From the NCBI GenBank assembly GCA_026392415.1, contig JAPLCC010000001.1, positions 43,083-107,082 on the forward strand: a stretch of DNA of 64,000 bases, given 5' to 3'. Shown here piece after piece: positions 8,580-17,636 of the stretch (position 1 is its first letter; every line of letters begins with the position of its first letter). The translations under genes were made by a program, and so were the position numbers. The DNA comes from Propionibacteriales bacterium. GTDB lineage: Bacteria; Actinomycetota; Actinomycetes; Propionibacteriales; Nocardioidaceae. The notes under the pieces were generated by a model. That model was not told the origin of the DNA and searched no databases. It saw only the letters and a program-made list of their open reading frames with translations.

Positions 8580-10421
8580 TCATTCCTGCTCGGCACCCGG
8601 CAGCGCGCCGAGGGCCTTTCCGATCGTGTCGAGGTACTGCCTGAGCGGGACGATGTCGTCGCCGTCGGGTGCCTTGATCGCGACCTCCTTGTCGAAGTCC
8701 GCGAACTCGAAGTGGTCGACGTCGCTCTCCTCGATCCGCAACAGGTAGTGGGGTTCGGCCACCCGGACGTCGAGCACCTCGCGCTGCGAACCCTCGGCCT
8801 GCTCGATGCGGACCGTCTTCTGGCCCCCGACTTCGCCCTCGCCCAGGTCCTTGGCCTCGGCGTTCTCCCTGCCGTCGCGCTCGAGGAACTCGTCGAGGTC
8901 GCAGAACGCCTCGGTGCTCTCGAGCAGGCTGTTCTCGACGACCCACTTGTCGCCGAGGACAGCGAGGATCAGCGTCGCCGTGTCGGGGTCGCCGGTCGCC
9001 TCCCAGAAGGGCCGGTCTGCGCGCAGGTAGAGCTGCTCGTCGACACGCAGGATCTCGGCGGTTCCCCCGGATGCGGCGGACTTCATGGTGCCGCTGCAGT
9101 TGCCGCTGCTCGTCGCGGTCACGTCGACGGTGATCGTGTCGCCCTGGTCGTCCTCGAACTGCCCGGTGATCCGCGCGGCCTCGAGCACCGACATGTCCTT
9201 CTCGGCAGCCTGGATGATCTCCTTCGGATCCATCGCGAGGAAGTCAGCTCCCTCGGGATCGTCCTCGCCCGTGGTCAGCAGCGCTGCCCCGACACCACCA
9301 CCGAGGGCGATCGCCGCGGCGACGCCACCGACCACCCACCACCTTTTCGACGAGGTACGGCGTCCGGCGGGCGGCGCGCCCAGGAAGGCCGGTGGCGTCG
9401 GGCTGGGGTTGGCCGGCGCGTGGGCGGTGACCGGGGACGGGCGGGCGGCAGCAGGCTGGGCGGCAGCAGGCTGGACGGGAGCAGGCTGGACGGGCCGGTG
9501 GACCGGCCGCATCGCGGTCGCACCCTTGTCGTCGGGCACGGCGGCCCCCGGGGTGACGGGCAGCCGGAGAGCGGCCTGGAGGTCGGCGCTCATCTCCGCG
9601 GCCGACTGGTAGCGCTCCGAGGAATCCTTCGCCATCGCGGTGCGCAGGATCCGGTTGGTCGCGTTGAGCATGGGACTGGTGCCCGCCAGCTGCGGCACCG
9701 GGCTCTTCACGTGGGCGGCGATCAGCTGGTACTCCGAGGTCCCTTGGAAGGGGGGCGTGCCCGTCAGCGCCACCCACAGCAGGCAGCCGAGGGCGTAGAT
9801 GTCGGTGGAGGCGCTGGCCTTGGCCCCGCCGTGGAGCTCGGGCGCCATGTAGGACGGCGTACCGACGGTCGAGGAGCTGAACCGGGTGGCGTCGGCGTTC
9901 ATCTGTCGGGCGATGCCGAAGTCGGCGAGGTAGGCGCGGACCGAGCCTGGCCGGCGCCGGACCAGCACGTTGCCGGGCTTGATGTCGCGGTGCACCAGCC
10001 CGGCGTCGTGCGCATCGGAGAGGCCGCTGGTGACCTGTTCGATGATCTCCAGCGCGTCGACGAGGCTCGGGATGCCCTCGGTCCGGATCAGGTGGCCGAG
10101 GTCGCCCCCGGGGATCAGCTGGCTGGCGATGTAGAGGTAACCGTCCTCCTCACCGTGGGCGTAGACGGCGACGACGTGCGCCGACTCCAGGGACGCCTGC
10201 GACCGGGCCTCGCGGGTGAAGCGCTCGCGGAATTCGGGGTCATGGGCGAAGAGCGGCGCGATCACCTTCAGCGCCACCTCGCGCCCGAGGTTCTCCTCCA
10301 TGGCGCGATACACGACGCCCATGCCGCCCTGTCCGAGCTGCTCCAGGATGCGAAAGCGGCCGATCCGCGACCCGGGAGCCGGATCGCCGGAGCCAGCACC
10401 CGAGCCAGAGAAGGACGACAC
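8580..10421 (-). CDS. Membrane-anchored Ser/Thr protein kinase (PknB-like) with extracellular domain
   Basis: 613 aa. Kinase domain at about 20-290: Gly loop LGQGGMGVVY, Lys52, HRDIKPGN (Asp146), DFG 167-169 and MAPE. A Pro/Ala/Gln-rich juxtamembrane linker (305-355) contains short tandem units visible in the DNA near 9450-9500. One membrane helix (361-383) is followed by an external domain of about 225 aa beginning with DPKEIIQAAEKDM. That domain has strand-rich segments and paired Cys and resembles LppX/LprG-like lipid-binding folds rather than PASTA repeats; this resemblance is impressionistic. Role: transmembrane sensing with intracellular phosphorylation. GTG start with TAGAAC 6 nt upstream, suggesting a leaderless mRNA. 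Confidence 0.9.
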   Translation of the reverse strand: MSSFSGSGAGSGDPAPGSRIGRFRILEQLGQGGMGVVYRAMEENLGREVALKVIAPLFAHDPEFRERFTREARSQASLESAHVVAVYAHGEEDGYLYIASQLIPGGDLGHLIRTEGIPSLVDALEIIEQVTSGLSDAHDAGLVHRDIKPGNVLVRRRPGSVRAYLADFGIARQMNADATRFSSSTVGTPSYMAPELHGGAKASASTDIYALGCLLWVALTGTPPFQGTSEYQLIAAHVKSPVPQLAGTSPMLNATNRILRTAMAKDSSERYQSAAEMSADLQAALRLPVTPGAAVPDDKGATAMRPVHRPVQPAPVQPAAAQPAAARPSPVTAHAPANPSPTPPAFLGAPPAGRRTSSKRWWVVGGVAAAIALGGGVGAALLTTGEDDPEGADFLAMDPKEIIQAAEKDMSVLEAARITGQFEDDQGDTITVDVTATSSGNCSGTMKSAASGGTAEILRVDEQLYLRADRPFWEATGDPDTATLILAVLGDKWVVENSLLESTEAFCDLDEFLERDGRENAEAKDLGEGEVGGQKTVRIEQAEGSQREVLDVRVAEPHYLLRIEESDVDHFEFADFDKEVAIKAPDGDDIVPLRQYLDTIGKALGALPGAEQE

Positions 10422-10678
10422 ACGTCTGTTCTACCCGACGACCGTGTCGCCGAAGTGTCGCGGGCAGGAGTGCCGCGCCCCGACTGCTCTGGAAATCCCC
10501 CCAGGGTTGTCCCCAGAACCACCGACGGCGAAGTCAAGGGGCGCGGCACACCGTTACTGCTCCGGGCCACTCCCCCACGGTGCGACCCGAGCGAATTGTC
10601 GCGCCCTCTGGCCGTCACCGAAACCAGAGGATGCGAGGACAGTGCGCTGTTCCGGACCCGGGCCACCGATCGAAGGCC

Positions 10679-10691
10679 TAGCATCCGGCCA
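10679..10691 (+). promoter_or_regulatory. Probable leaderless promoter of the histidine kinase-like gene
   Basis: TAGCAT at 10679-10684, 6 nt, ATG at 10691. The 269-bp interval 10422-10690 separates two divergent genes and holds this box and the kinase-side box (TAGAAC, minus strand, 10433-10428); I see no other clear element in it. Confidence 0.5.
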
Positions 10692-12865
10692 TGAGGCGGG
10701 GACGGTCCGAGGCACGCTCCTTCGCCGCGTCCGTCGAGCGCGGCCTGCAGCTCGCGATCGGGCTGGTGATCCTGGCCCGGACCACGGCCTTCGCAGCCCA
10801 GTTCGCTGCGCAGTCGCCGTACGACGACCGGGAGCTCGCGCTCGCGGCGACCGTGGTCGCGTGTGTCACCGTCGCCGGGATCCGTTGCGTGCTGGGCCGG
10901 GCGTCCTCGTTCGACGTCGCCCTGTGCACCCTCGCCCTCGTTGCCGGCTCGCTGATGCACCACGCGGAGGTGCCTTCGTCGGGCGCCGCCGATTCCCCGA
11001 TCATCCACCTGGCCGAGCCGATGCTGCTGGTCATCGCCGCCCGGCGCCGCAACCCCGGGGTGGCGATGGGCGCCATCCTGGTCCTCTTTGTCGCGCTGCG
11101 CTGGGCGACAGGTGGCGAGGACGGCCTCCGCTACGGCCTGCAGGAGGCTGCCCTCATCGGTGGCTCGGCCCTGGGTGCGCTCGTCCTCGTCGCGCACATG
11201 CGCCAGGCCTCTGCCCGGGCCGAGCACGCCATCGCCACCCACCGAGCCGTCCAGACCGAACGCATGTCCTCGGCCGAGGTCGAGGCGACCTCCTTCCTGC
11301 ACGACGACCTGATCCCGACGCTGCTGGCCGTGGCGGGCATGCCCGACGACCCGGCAACCCGACAGGCGGCCGCCACCGCGTACGAGTGGATCGAGGTGCC
11401 GACGACCGAACCGCGGATCGGGGACCTGGTGGACGCACTCCGCGCTGCAGCAGCGCGAGAGCACCTCGACGCGGAGTTCGTCGTCCACGGCTCACGCCAG
11501 CGGATGCCCGACGTCGTCCACGACGCGTTCGTGGGAGCGGCCAGCGAGGCGCTGCGCAATGTGGCGCGGCACAGCGGCCAGCGGCGCGCGCTCGTCACCG
11601 TCGTCCGCCGGTTCGGTCGGGTCCGGGTGCTGATCGAGGATCCCGGCGACGGCTTCGAAGGACCCCCGGGCGTCGGGCTGCGGGTCGCCGTGGCCGGCCG
11701 GGTGGCAGCCATCGGCGGCATGACCCGGATCGAGAGCGTCCCCGGCTCGGGCACCACCGTGGCCCTGATGTGGCGCCGGCGCCGCGTGGCACGTCTGCTC
11801 GGCATGTACCCCGACCACGACCAGACGATCCGCGCCGCGGTGCAGGACCCGGGTCGGGTCGCCCTGCTGGCGGCTGCCGTGCTGGCCGCCGGCTACCTCG
11901 CGACGGCTGCCCTGCTGACCCTCGACCATCCCCTGCAACCGGAGTCCTACCTCGGCGCGGCGGCCATCGCCGCCCTGGTCGCCCTGCTCGCGTCGACCAT
12001 GGCCCGAGGCCCGCTGCACCCGGCCCTCATCGTGCTCGCCGCCCTGTTGCCGAGCGCCATGCTCACGTTCGCGCTCCCGGCGATTCCTGCCAGGGAGCTG
12101 GGGGGTGCCCAGTCCTGGCTGATCGAGTTCAGTGCCCTGCCGGCCCTGACAGCCGCATGGGTCGTGTCGAGGCGGGTGACCCTCCTCCTGCTGGTGCCGA
12201 ATGCGGTCGTGATCACGGCGGTCGCGCTGCACAAGGACGTCTCGGGGAGCGACCTGTCGCACCTGCTGCTGGTCCAGCCGCTGAATGCCTTGTTCGTCGC
12301 CGTCATCGTCGCCGTGTGCCGGCACGCCGGGAACATGGTGACCAGCTCCCAGGCGCCTCCGGGCGCGGACCGCAGTACGGCGCTCGAACGGCTCCTCGGC
12401 GCGTTCTTCGCTCCCGTCAACGCCATCCTTCTCCATGCTGCGGACGGCGCGCTCGCGCGTTCGGAGCTCCCCCGGGCCGCGCTCCTCGCCTACTCTGCCC
12501 GCGACTGCCTCTACCTGCCCGGGGAGGAGCACGCCGACCTGCGCTCCGAGCTGACCGCGCTCCGCGCTGCCGGCGCACGGGTCGAGAGTCGACTCACCGA
12601 GCGCCCCAAGGCCAGTCGCACCCTCGCCTCCGCACTACGGGCCCTCGTCGGCACGGCACCCACGCACGTGACGATCTCGGGCACGGTCGACGAGTCGGTC
12701 GTCGTGGTCGTTCCGGGGATGGCCGCCGAGGAGGCGGCCCGCATCACCCGGGCGCTTCCGATCTCGTGGCAGGCCCGGGTCGAGCCGGAGGCCATGGTGC
12801 TGACCGGACCGCCCGACCTGGCCAGTGTCATTCGTCGAGGTGGCCGTCGGCTCGCGCACGACTGA
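10691..12865 (+). CDS. Membrane histidine kinase-like protein with two membrane blocks
   Basis: 724 aa. The N-terminal membrane block (about 15-170) leads into a NarL-type dimerisation/phosphoacceptor segment SFLHDDLIPTLLA with His204. An HATPase domain follows: N box EALRNVARHSG, G1 DPGDGF, GVGLRVAVAGR, then PGSGTTVAL. Unusually, the protein then re-enters the membrane (about 385-545, five or so helices) and ends in a further soluble domain of about 180 aa with no motif I recognise. It is convergent with, and overlaps by 38 bp, a LuxR-type response regulator that is its likely partner. Signal unknown. Confidence 0.78.
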   Translation: MRRGRSEARSFAASVERGLQLAIGLVILARTTAFAAQFAAQSPYDDRELALAATVVACVTVAGIRCVLGRASSFDVALCTLALVAGSLMHHAEVPSSGAADSPIIHLAEPMLLVIAARRRNPGVAMGAILVLFVALRWATGGEDGLRYGLQEAALIGGSALGALVLVAHMRQASARAEHAIATHRAVQTERMSSAEVEATSFLHDDLIPTLLAVAGMPDDPATRQAAATAYEWIEVPTTEPRIGDLVDALRAAAAREHLDAEFVVHGSRQRMPDVVHDAFVGAASEALRNVARHSGQRRALVTVVRRFGRVRVLIEDPGDGFEGPPGVGLRVAVAGRVAAIGGMTRIESVPGSGTTVALMWRRRRVARLLGMYPDHDQTIRAAVQDPGRVALLAAAVLAAGYLATAALLTLDHPLQPESYLGAAAIAALVALLASTMARGPLHPALIVLAALLPSAMLTFALPAIPARELGGAQSWLIEFSALPALTAAWVVSRRVTLLLLVPNAVVITAVALHKDVSGSDLSHLLLVQPLNALFVAVIVAVCRHAGNMVTSSQAPPGADRSTALERLLGAFFAPVNAILLHAADGALARSELPRAALLAYSARDCLYLPGEEHADLRSELTALRAAGARVESRLTERPKASRTLASALRALVGTAPTHVTISGTVDESVVVVVPGMAAEEAARITRALPISWQARVEPEAMVLTGPPDLASVIRRGGRRLAHD

Positions 12866-13466
12866 TCAGACCGTGCACGTTGCCCGGGTCGATCCCACCG
12901 GAGCGGTAGGCCCGCGCGGCGCGGAACAGGTGCTCGCGCACGGTGACCTCGCTGATGCCCAGGTCGCGGGCGACCAGCCGATAGGGAAGGCCGGTGCTCA
13001 CCGCGCGGAGGATCTCGATCTGCCGGTCGGACAGACGGGCACCGAGGCTCTCGTCGGTCAGGAGCATCGCCGCGAGCTGGCCCGAGCAGGCGAGCTCGCC
13101 GGCCACCGCGTCGCGGATCGACTGGGCGATGGTCGCGATCGGATCGACCTTGAGCACCAGACCGGCCGCACCGGCCTGGATCGCCCGGCGGACCGGCATC
13201 GGCCGCTCCTCTGCCGTGAACAGCAGGACCGCGATGTCGCGGGCGACCAGCTGGGCCACCGACTCCTCGGCCACCGGCTGGCCCGGGATGTGCAGGTCGA
13301 GGAGCACCACGTCGAATCCCTCGGGCGTCGCCGAGAGGAGCTCATCGACCGATCCGGCGATGGCCACGAGCGACATGTCCGGGGCGTGATCCGCCAGCGC
13401 CGCGCCCACGCCGGCGAGCACGACGGGATGGTTGTCGATCGCGCCGACCCTGATCACCGAATCCAC
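12828..13466 (-). CDS. LuxR/NarL-family response regulator
   Basis: 212-aa two-component regulator. Receiver domain: Asp11, phosphoacceptor Asp57 in VVLLDLHIPG, Thr84 and Lys106. C-terminal LuxR helix-turn-helix: LSDRQIEILRAVSTGL and ARDLGISEVTVREHLF. Probable partner of the convergent histidine kinase-like gene, whose 3' end it overlaps. GTG start with CATACT 6 nt upstream and a large dyad (13479-13534) directly behind it. Confidence 0.88.
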   Translation of the reverse strand: MDSVIRVGAIDNHPVVLAGVGAALADHAPDMSLVAIAGSVDELLSATPEGFDVVLLDLHIPGQPVAEESVAQLVARDIAVLLFTAEERPMPVRRAIQAGAAGLVLKVDPIATIAQSIRDAVAGELACSGQLAAMLLTDESLGARLSDRQIEILRAVSTGLPYRLVARDLGISEVTVREHLFRAARAYRSGGIDPGNVHGLISRARADGHLDE

Positions 13467-13478
13467 GAGACCAGTATG

Positions 13479-13534
13479 TCGACCACCCCTGACGGCGCGT
13501 GCCGAAATGGCACAGTCCGTCGCGGGGTGGTCGA
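13479..13534 (-). terminator. Long three-part hairpin between MMPL gene and response regulator
   Basis: Nested stems: TCGACCACCCC (13479-13489) with GGGGTGGTCGA (13524-13534), GACGG (13491-13495) with CCGTC (13517-13521), and GTGCC (13499-13503) with GGCAC (13509-13513) around loop GAAAT. It lies 26 bp after the MMPL stop and 12 bp before the response-regulator start. Either a U-less terminator for the exporter or a regulatory dyad over the regulator's promoter. Confidence 0.6.
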
Positions 13535-13560
13535 TCCGTCCGGCCGGGAGTCCGGGGAGG

Positions 13561-15729
13561 TCAGACCCCGACAGGTTCCTTGTCGGCCGCTCCGGCGTCC
13601 GGGCCCGGGGCGACGTCGTACTCCTCGCGGAAGCCGTGGCGCTGCCACCAGCGGGCCATCGGCGCGGGCGCCCACCAGTTCCAGCGGCCCAGGAGCTTCA
13701 TCGTGGCAGGGACCAGGAGCGCCCGGATGATGGTCGCGTCGACGAGGATCGCCACCAGCATCCCGATGCCCATCATCTTCATGAACACGACGCCGCTGAG
13801 GCTGAAGGCGCCGATGACGACGGCCAGCAGCAGAGCTGCACTGGTGATGATCCGCCCCGTCTTCTGCACACCGGTCTCGACGGCGAGGTCGTTGTCGCCC
13901 GTGGCGTCCCACTGTTCGCGGACCCGGGAGAGCAGGAAGACCTCGTAGTCCATCGACAGGCCGAACAGCACCGCCAGCATCACGATCGGGTTGGTGAGGT
14001 CCAGGAAGCCCTGCGGCGTGAAGCCGAGCAGCCCCGACAGGTGCCCGTCGCTGAAGATCCAGGTCACCACACCGAAGGACGCGGTGATCGACAGCGCGTT
14101 CATCAGCACTGCCTTGAGCGGCAGCACCACCGAACCGAACGCCAGGAAGAGCAGCAGGAGCATGACGCCGATGACGATGGCGCCCATGAGCGGCAGGTGG
14201 TCACCGACCGACTCGGCGAGGTCGACCGTCTCGGCAGTCAGGCCGCCGACCAGGGCCTCCGATCCGGCGGGGCTCGCTACGTCCCGCAGGTCACGCACGA
14301 CCTGCTGGGAGGCCTCGGTCTGGCTGTTGCCCTCCCAGGTCGCACGCAGCAGCGTCGCGTCGCCCTCGGCGGCGACCTGCTGGACGTCGACCACACCGTC
14401 GACCTTGTTGAGTGCACTCGTGTACGCCGCGAGGCCGGCCTCGTCGGCCCCGGAGACCAGCACGGCGGCGTTGGACCGCTCGGAGCCGAACTCGTCGTTG
14501 AGGCGCTCGGACGCCATGTGCGAGGACGTGTCGGCCGGGAGCACCCGGTAGTCCACGCTGCCCCACTTCACGCCGAGGAAAGGCGAGGCGACGACCAGGA
14601 GCAGGACGACGACGGCGGTGCCGACCAGCACCGGGCGGCGCATCACGGCTCGAGCCAGTCGCGCCCACGCGCCATGGTCGCTCTCGACCGGAGTGGACCG
14701 CTGGAGGAACGGGATCCGCCCCGAATCGATGCGGCTGCCGAGCAGCGCGAGGGTGGCCGGCAGCAGCGTCAGCGCGGCCAGCAACGCGATCAGCACGGCT
14801 GCGATGCCGCCGTACCCGATGGACTTGAGGAAGGTCTGCGGGAAGACCAGCAGCGAGCTCATCGCGGCGGCAACGGTCAGCGCGGAGAAGGTGACGGTGC
14901 GTCCGGCTGTCGCCATGGTGCGAACCAGCGCGCGCCGGGTGTCGTCGGGTGTACGCGCAATCTCCTCGCGGAAGCGGGACACGATGAACAGGGCGTAGTC
15001 GATCGCGAGGCCGAGCCCGAGCAGCGTGATGATGTTGGGCGCGAAGATCGAGACCTCGACGAACTCGTTCAGGCCGGCCATCGTCGCGCGGGCGCCGAGG
15101 ACCGCAGCAAGGCCGACGAGGACGGGCATGAGGGCCGCGATCACGCTGCGGAAGATGATGAGGGAGAGGATCAGCACGATGGGCATCGAGACGATCTCCG
15201 CCATCAGGAGGTCCTTCTTCGTCTCCTCGTTGACGTCGGCGTAGACCGCGTACGATCCCGCGAAATCGGTGTCCAGCGAGCTCTTCTCGACGCTCGGGCG
15301 CAGCTTCTCGTAGGAGTCGATGAAGTCGTTCTGGGTCTCGCCGGTCAGCGACACGTACACCGCGGTTGCGTGGCCGTCCTTGCTGAGCATGCCCGGGTCC
15401 TGCGTGTCGTACCAGGTCACGTCGGACACGACGACACCGTCGGGGACGTCGGCCATCGTGCGCTCGACCTCGGCCTGGAAGGCCGCGTCGGTCACGCTTT
15501 CGTCGTCGCTCGAGAAGATCACGACCGTGTCGATCGAGCGGTTGCCGAAGGTCTCCCGCTCGAGCGCGAGCTCCTGGTAGGACTCACTGGACGGGTCGTC
15601 GAAGCCACCGGCGCCGAGCTTGTCCTCCAGCCCGATGCCTGCGATCGCCGCAGCCGCCGTGATGCCGAGACCGACCAGCAGGATCACCACTGCGCGCCGT
15701 ACGACCAGGGCGCCCCATCGCTCGATCAT
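13561..15729 (-). CDS. MMPL/RND-family transporter
   Basis: 722-aa inner-membrane exporter of the MMPL branch of the RND superfamily. It has two repeats, each one helix + external loop + five helices. The conserved fourth-helix motifs GLAIDYALFIVSR (first half) and GLSMDYEVFLLSR (second half) carry the Asp-Tyr pair thought to relay protons. The start at 15729 is set by GAGGAG 7-8 nt upstream; an upstream in-frame start adds only six residues. It is divergent from a TetR gene across palindromic sites, so the exporter is probably derepressed by a ligand it exports. Substrate not inferable. Confidence 0.9.
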   Translation of the reverse strand: MIERWGALVVRRAVVILLVGLGITAAAAIAGIGLEDKLGAGGFDDPSSESYQELALERETFGNRSIDTVVIFSSDDESVTDAAFQAEVERTMADVPDGVVVSDVTWYDTQDPGMLSKDGHATAVYVSLTGETQNDFIDSYEKLRPSVEKSSLDTDFAGSYAVYADVNEETKKDLLMAEIVSMPIVLILSLIIFRSVIAALMPVLVGLAAVLGARATMAGLNEFVEVSIFAPNIITLLGLGLAIDYALFIVSRFREEIARTPDDTRRALVRTMATAGRTVTFSALTVAAAMSSLLVFPQTFLKSIGYGGIAAVLIALLAALTLLPATLALLGSRIDSGRIPFLQRSTPVESDHGAWARLARAVMRRPVLVGTAVVVLLLVVASPFLGVKWGSVDYRVLPADTSSHMASERLNDEFGSERSNAAVLVSGADEAGLAAYTSALNKVDGVVDVQQVAAEGDATLLRATWEGNSQTEASQQVVRDLRDVASPAGSEALVGGLTAETVDLAESVGDHLPLMGAIVIGVMLLLLFLAFGSVVLPLKAVLMNALSITASFGVVTWIFSDGHLSGLLGFTPQGFLDLTNPIVMLAVLFGLSMDYEVFLLSRVREQWDATGDNDLAVETGVQKTGRIITSAALLLAVVIGAFSLSGVVFMKMMGIGMLVAILVDATIIRALLVPATMKLLGRWNWWAPAPMARWWQRHGFREEYDVAPGPDAGAADKEPVGV

Positions 15730-15753
15730 TCTGACTCCTCGAACCACGTCTGT

Positions 15754-15801
15754 GAAACTCCATCAGTTTCGTTAACACCATTCACGGTAAACGGTGTAAA
15801 C
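15754..15801. promoter_or_regulatory. Two palindromic operators between exporter and tetR
   Basis: GAAACT-N5-AGTTTC (15754-15770, perfect) abuts GTTAACACC-N13-GGTGTAAAC (15771-15801, 8 of 9 pairs), whose centre TTCACGGTAAA is itself near-palindromic. AT-rich against the background and centred in the 115-bp divergent promoter region; likely bound by the adjacent TetR protein. Confidence 0.6.
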
Positions 15802-15844
15802 TATTCTCGTCAAGTCAGTTCAGCCATCGATCTCGAGGAGTCCT

Positions 15845-16606
15845 GTGCCGCACGTCCGGCTACCCGCCACTCGCCGCGAACGTCAGCGCGAGGCGACGTA
15901 CGACGAGATCGTGGCCTCGGCAGCCGAGCTGCTCGACGAAGGCGCCGACCTGTCCCTGCGTGCCGTCGCCGCGAAGATGGGACTGACCGCTCCGGCGCTG
16001 TACCGCTACGTCGCGAGCTACCAGCAGCTCGTCGACCTGGTCGCCTTCGAACTCGACAAGGCTGCGACCGCGCAGTGGCAGGCGGCCGCCGAGAAGTACC
16101 CCGCCGACGATCCGGCCGCTCGCCTCGCCGTCGGCTGCGCCAGCTTCCGGAACTGGGCGCTGGCCAAGCCGCGCCAGTTCGCCCTGGTGTTCGCGAACCC
16201 GATCGCCGAGGCCGACACCGACCGGCGCGAGCTCCTGACCGTCTCGACCTCCGGCCACTTCTTCACCGACCTGCTCTGGCAGATCTGGGAGCTCTACCAG
16301 TTCCCGTTCCCCGCCCTGGACGACCTCGACCCGGTCGTCCGCGAGGCGGTCCTCGACCCACTGATCCCGGCGAAGTTCGAGCACATCCCGCCCGAGGACC
16401 GCGGCCTCATGTGGATCTACATGCGGTCCTGGTCGGCGCTTTACGGCGTGGTCACGCTGGAGTCGACCGGCCACTGCGACCCCCGCGTCATCGAGTCCGG
16501 GCAGCTGTTCCGCGCCACCGTGCTCGACTGGCTCGGGCCCCTCGGTCTGGACGCCGAGCGGGACAGGCTGACGGAGATCCTCGACGAAGTGCTCGCCCGG
16601 CGCTGA
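15845..16606 (+). CDS. TetR/AcrR-family transcriptional regulator
   Basis: 253 aa. N-terminal TetR helix-turn-helix (DLSLRAVAAKMGLTAPALYRYVASYQ region, about 36-60) and a ligand-binding domain of the longer 'WHG' type common in actinobacteria. GTG start at 15845 with GAGGAG at 15834-15839. Divergent from the MMPL exporter with two palindromes between, so most likely the exporter's repressor and its own. Confidence 0.88.
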   Translation: MPHVRLPATRRERQREATYDEIVASAAELLDEGADLSLRAVAAKMGLTAPALYRYVASYQQLVDLVAFELDKAATAQWQAAAEKYPADDPAARLAVGCASFRNWALAKPRQFALVFANPIAEADTDRRELLTVSTSGHFFTDLLWQIWELYQFPFPALDDLDPVVREAVLDPLIPAKFEHIPPEDRGLMWIYMRSWSALYGVVTLESTGHCDPRVIESGQLFRATVLDWLGPLGLDAERDRLTEILDEVLARR

Positions 16607-16694
16607 ACCGAGCCGCCTTGTCGACAGAGGTCACGTCCGGGACTGAGTACTTCGACTCTCGCGGAGCCGGATCTGGTGAGGCCATGCTGAGTTC

Positions 16695-17633
16695 ATGAAG
16701 TCAACCGTCGTCCTCGCCGGCCTCACCGCCCTCGCCTTCCCCTTCCTGGCCGCGTGCGCCAACCCCAGCCACGACAGTGAAGCCGGCGAACTGCGCGACA
16801 AGATCGCCGAGATGCCCGGTGTCGTGTCAGCGGACCTCGACTACACGAAGCCGATCACCCTGGACTCCGGAAAGCTCCAGCTCAGTGTGGAGATGGAGTC
16901 GGCGGCGAGCGCCGATGAGGTACGCGAGGTCGTGGCCGTGACCTACGCGGCCTTCGAGGACGTCCACCACGACGAGGAGGGCGATCTCGACATCACGATC
17001 GGGGACGACAACCTCCACCTGCGCAGCTTCGAACCCGACGCCGACACGGCCGACGTCGCGGACGCCGCGGAGCGGGCGGTCACCGTGTTCGCGAGCGGGC
17101 AGGTCGGCGTTGACGTCAACACCCAGGACGTGGACGCCGCACCCCACGTGCACACGCAGTACTTCGTCACGGTGACCGAACCCGGCGTCGAGAGCCTCCT
17201 CAGCACCCTCACCGACCTGGAGGCCGAGCACTCCGACATCCCGGACGCGGGCTGGACCGTCCAGGCCGGCAACGACGAAGGCTGGTCCCTCTCGGCCCAG
17301 AACGGGTTCCCGGACCAGGGCCAGCGCAGGCGCCTCGAACAGTTCCGCGTCGGACTGCCCGAGGACGCGACGATCTGGCTGGGCGACGACGACAACATCA
17401 TCGTCCGCCTGCCCACGACCACACCGCCGGCCGAGGTCTCAGCGGTGGTCGGGCGCCACCTGGATCTGGTCGGTGGGCCCGGAAAGGCCTTCTACGACCT
17501 CCAGCAGGGCGGAGACTTCCTCGCCCTGATCACCCTGGGCGACTGCTACTTCGACACCGGCGCAACGGGCGCGCTCCTGGAAAAGGACCACGCCGAAGGG
17601 TGCACGAACGTGACCCACCCCGAATCGCCCTGA
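16695..17633 (+). CDS. Putative lipoprotein of unknown function
   Basis: 312 aa. A lipoprotein signal peptide ends in the lipobox FLAAC (Cys21), so the mature protein should be anchored outside the membrane. The rest is acidic and soluble, with two similar-looking alpha/beta halves (for example LQLSVEMESAASADEVREVV and IIVRLPTTTPPAEVSAVV) that may be an internal duplication. I do not recognise a named family. It ends 3 bp from the convergent sirtuin gene. Confidence 0.75.
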   Translation: MKSTVVLAGLTALAFPFLAACANPSHDSEAGELRDKIAEMPGVVSADLDYTKPITLDSGKLQLSVEMESAASADEVREVVAVTYAAFEDVHHDEEGDLDITIGDDNLHLRSFEPDADTADVADAAERAVTVFASGQVGVDVNTQDVDAAPHVHTQYFVTVTEPGVESLLSTLTDLEAEHSDIPDAGWTVQAGNDEGWSLSAQNGFPDQGQRRRLEQFRVGLPEDATIWLGDDDNIIVRLPTTTPPAEVSAVVGRHLDLVGGPGKAFYDLQQGGDFLALITLGDCYFDTGATGALLEKDHAEGCTNVTHPESP

Positions 17634-17636
17634 CCG

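Noticed and set aside
9440..9510. Tandem GCAGGCTGG-type repeats as a regulatory repeat
   Set aside because: They lie inside the Ser/Thr kinase gene and encode its Pro/Ala/Gln-rich linker.
6513..10694. A 1393-codon open frame on the plus strand
   Set aside because: It runs antisense through five well-recognised minus-strand genes; long antisense frames are a by-product of about 70% GC codon bias. The same applies to plus frames at 13432-16698 and 34320-37016 and the minus frame at 54151-56982.
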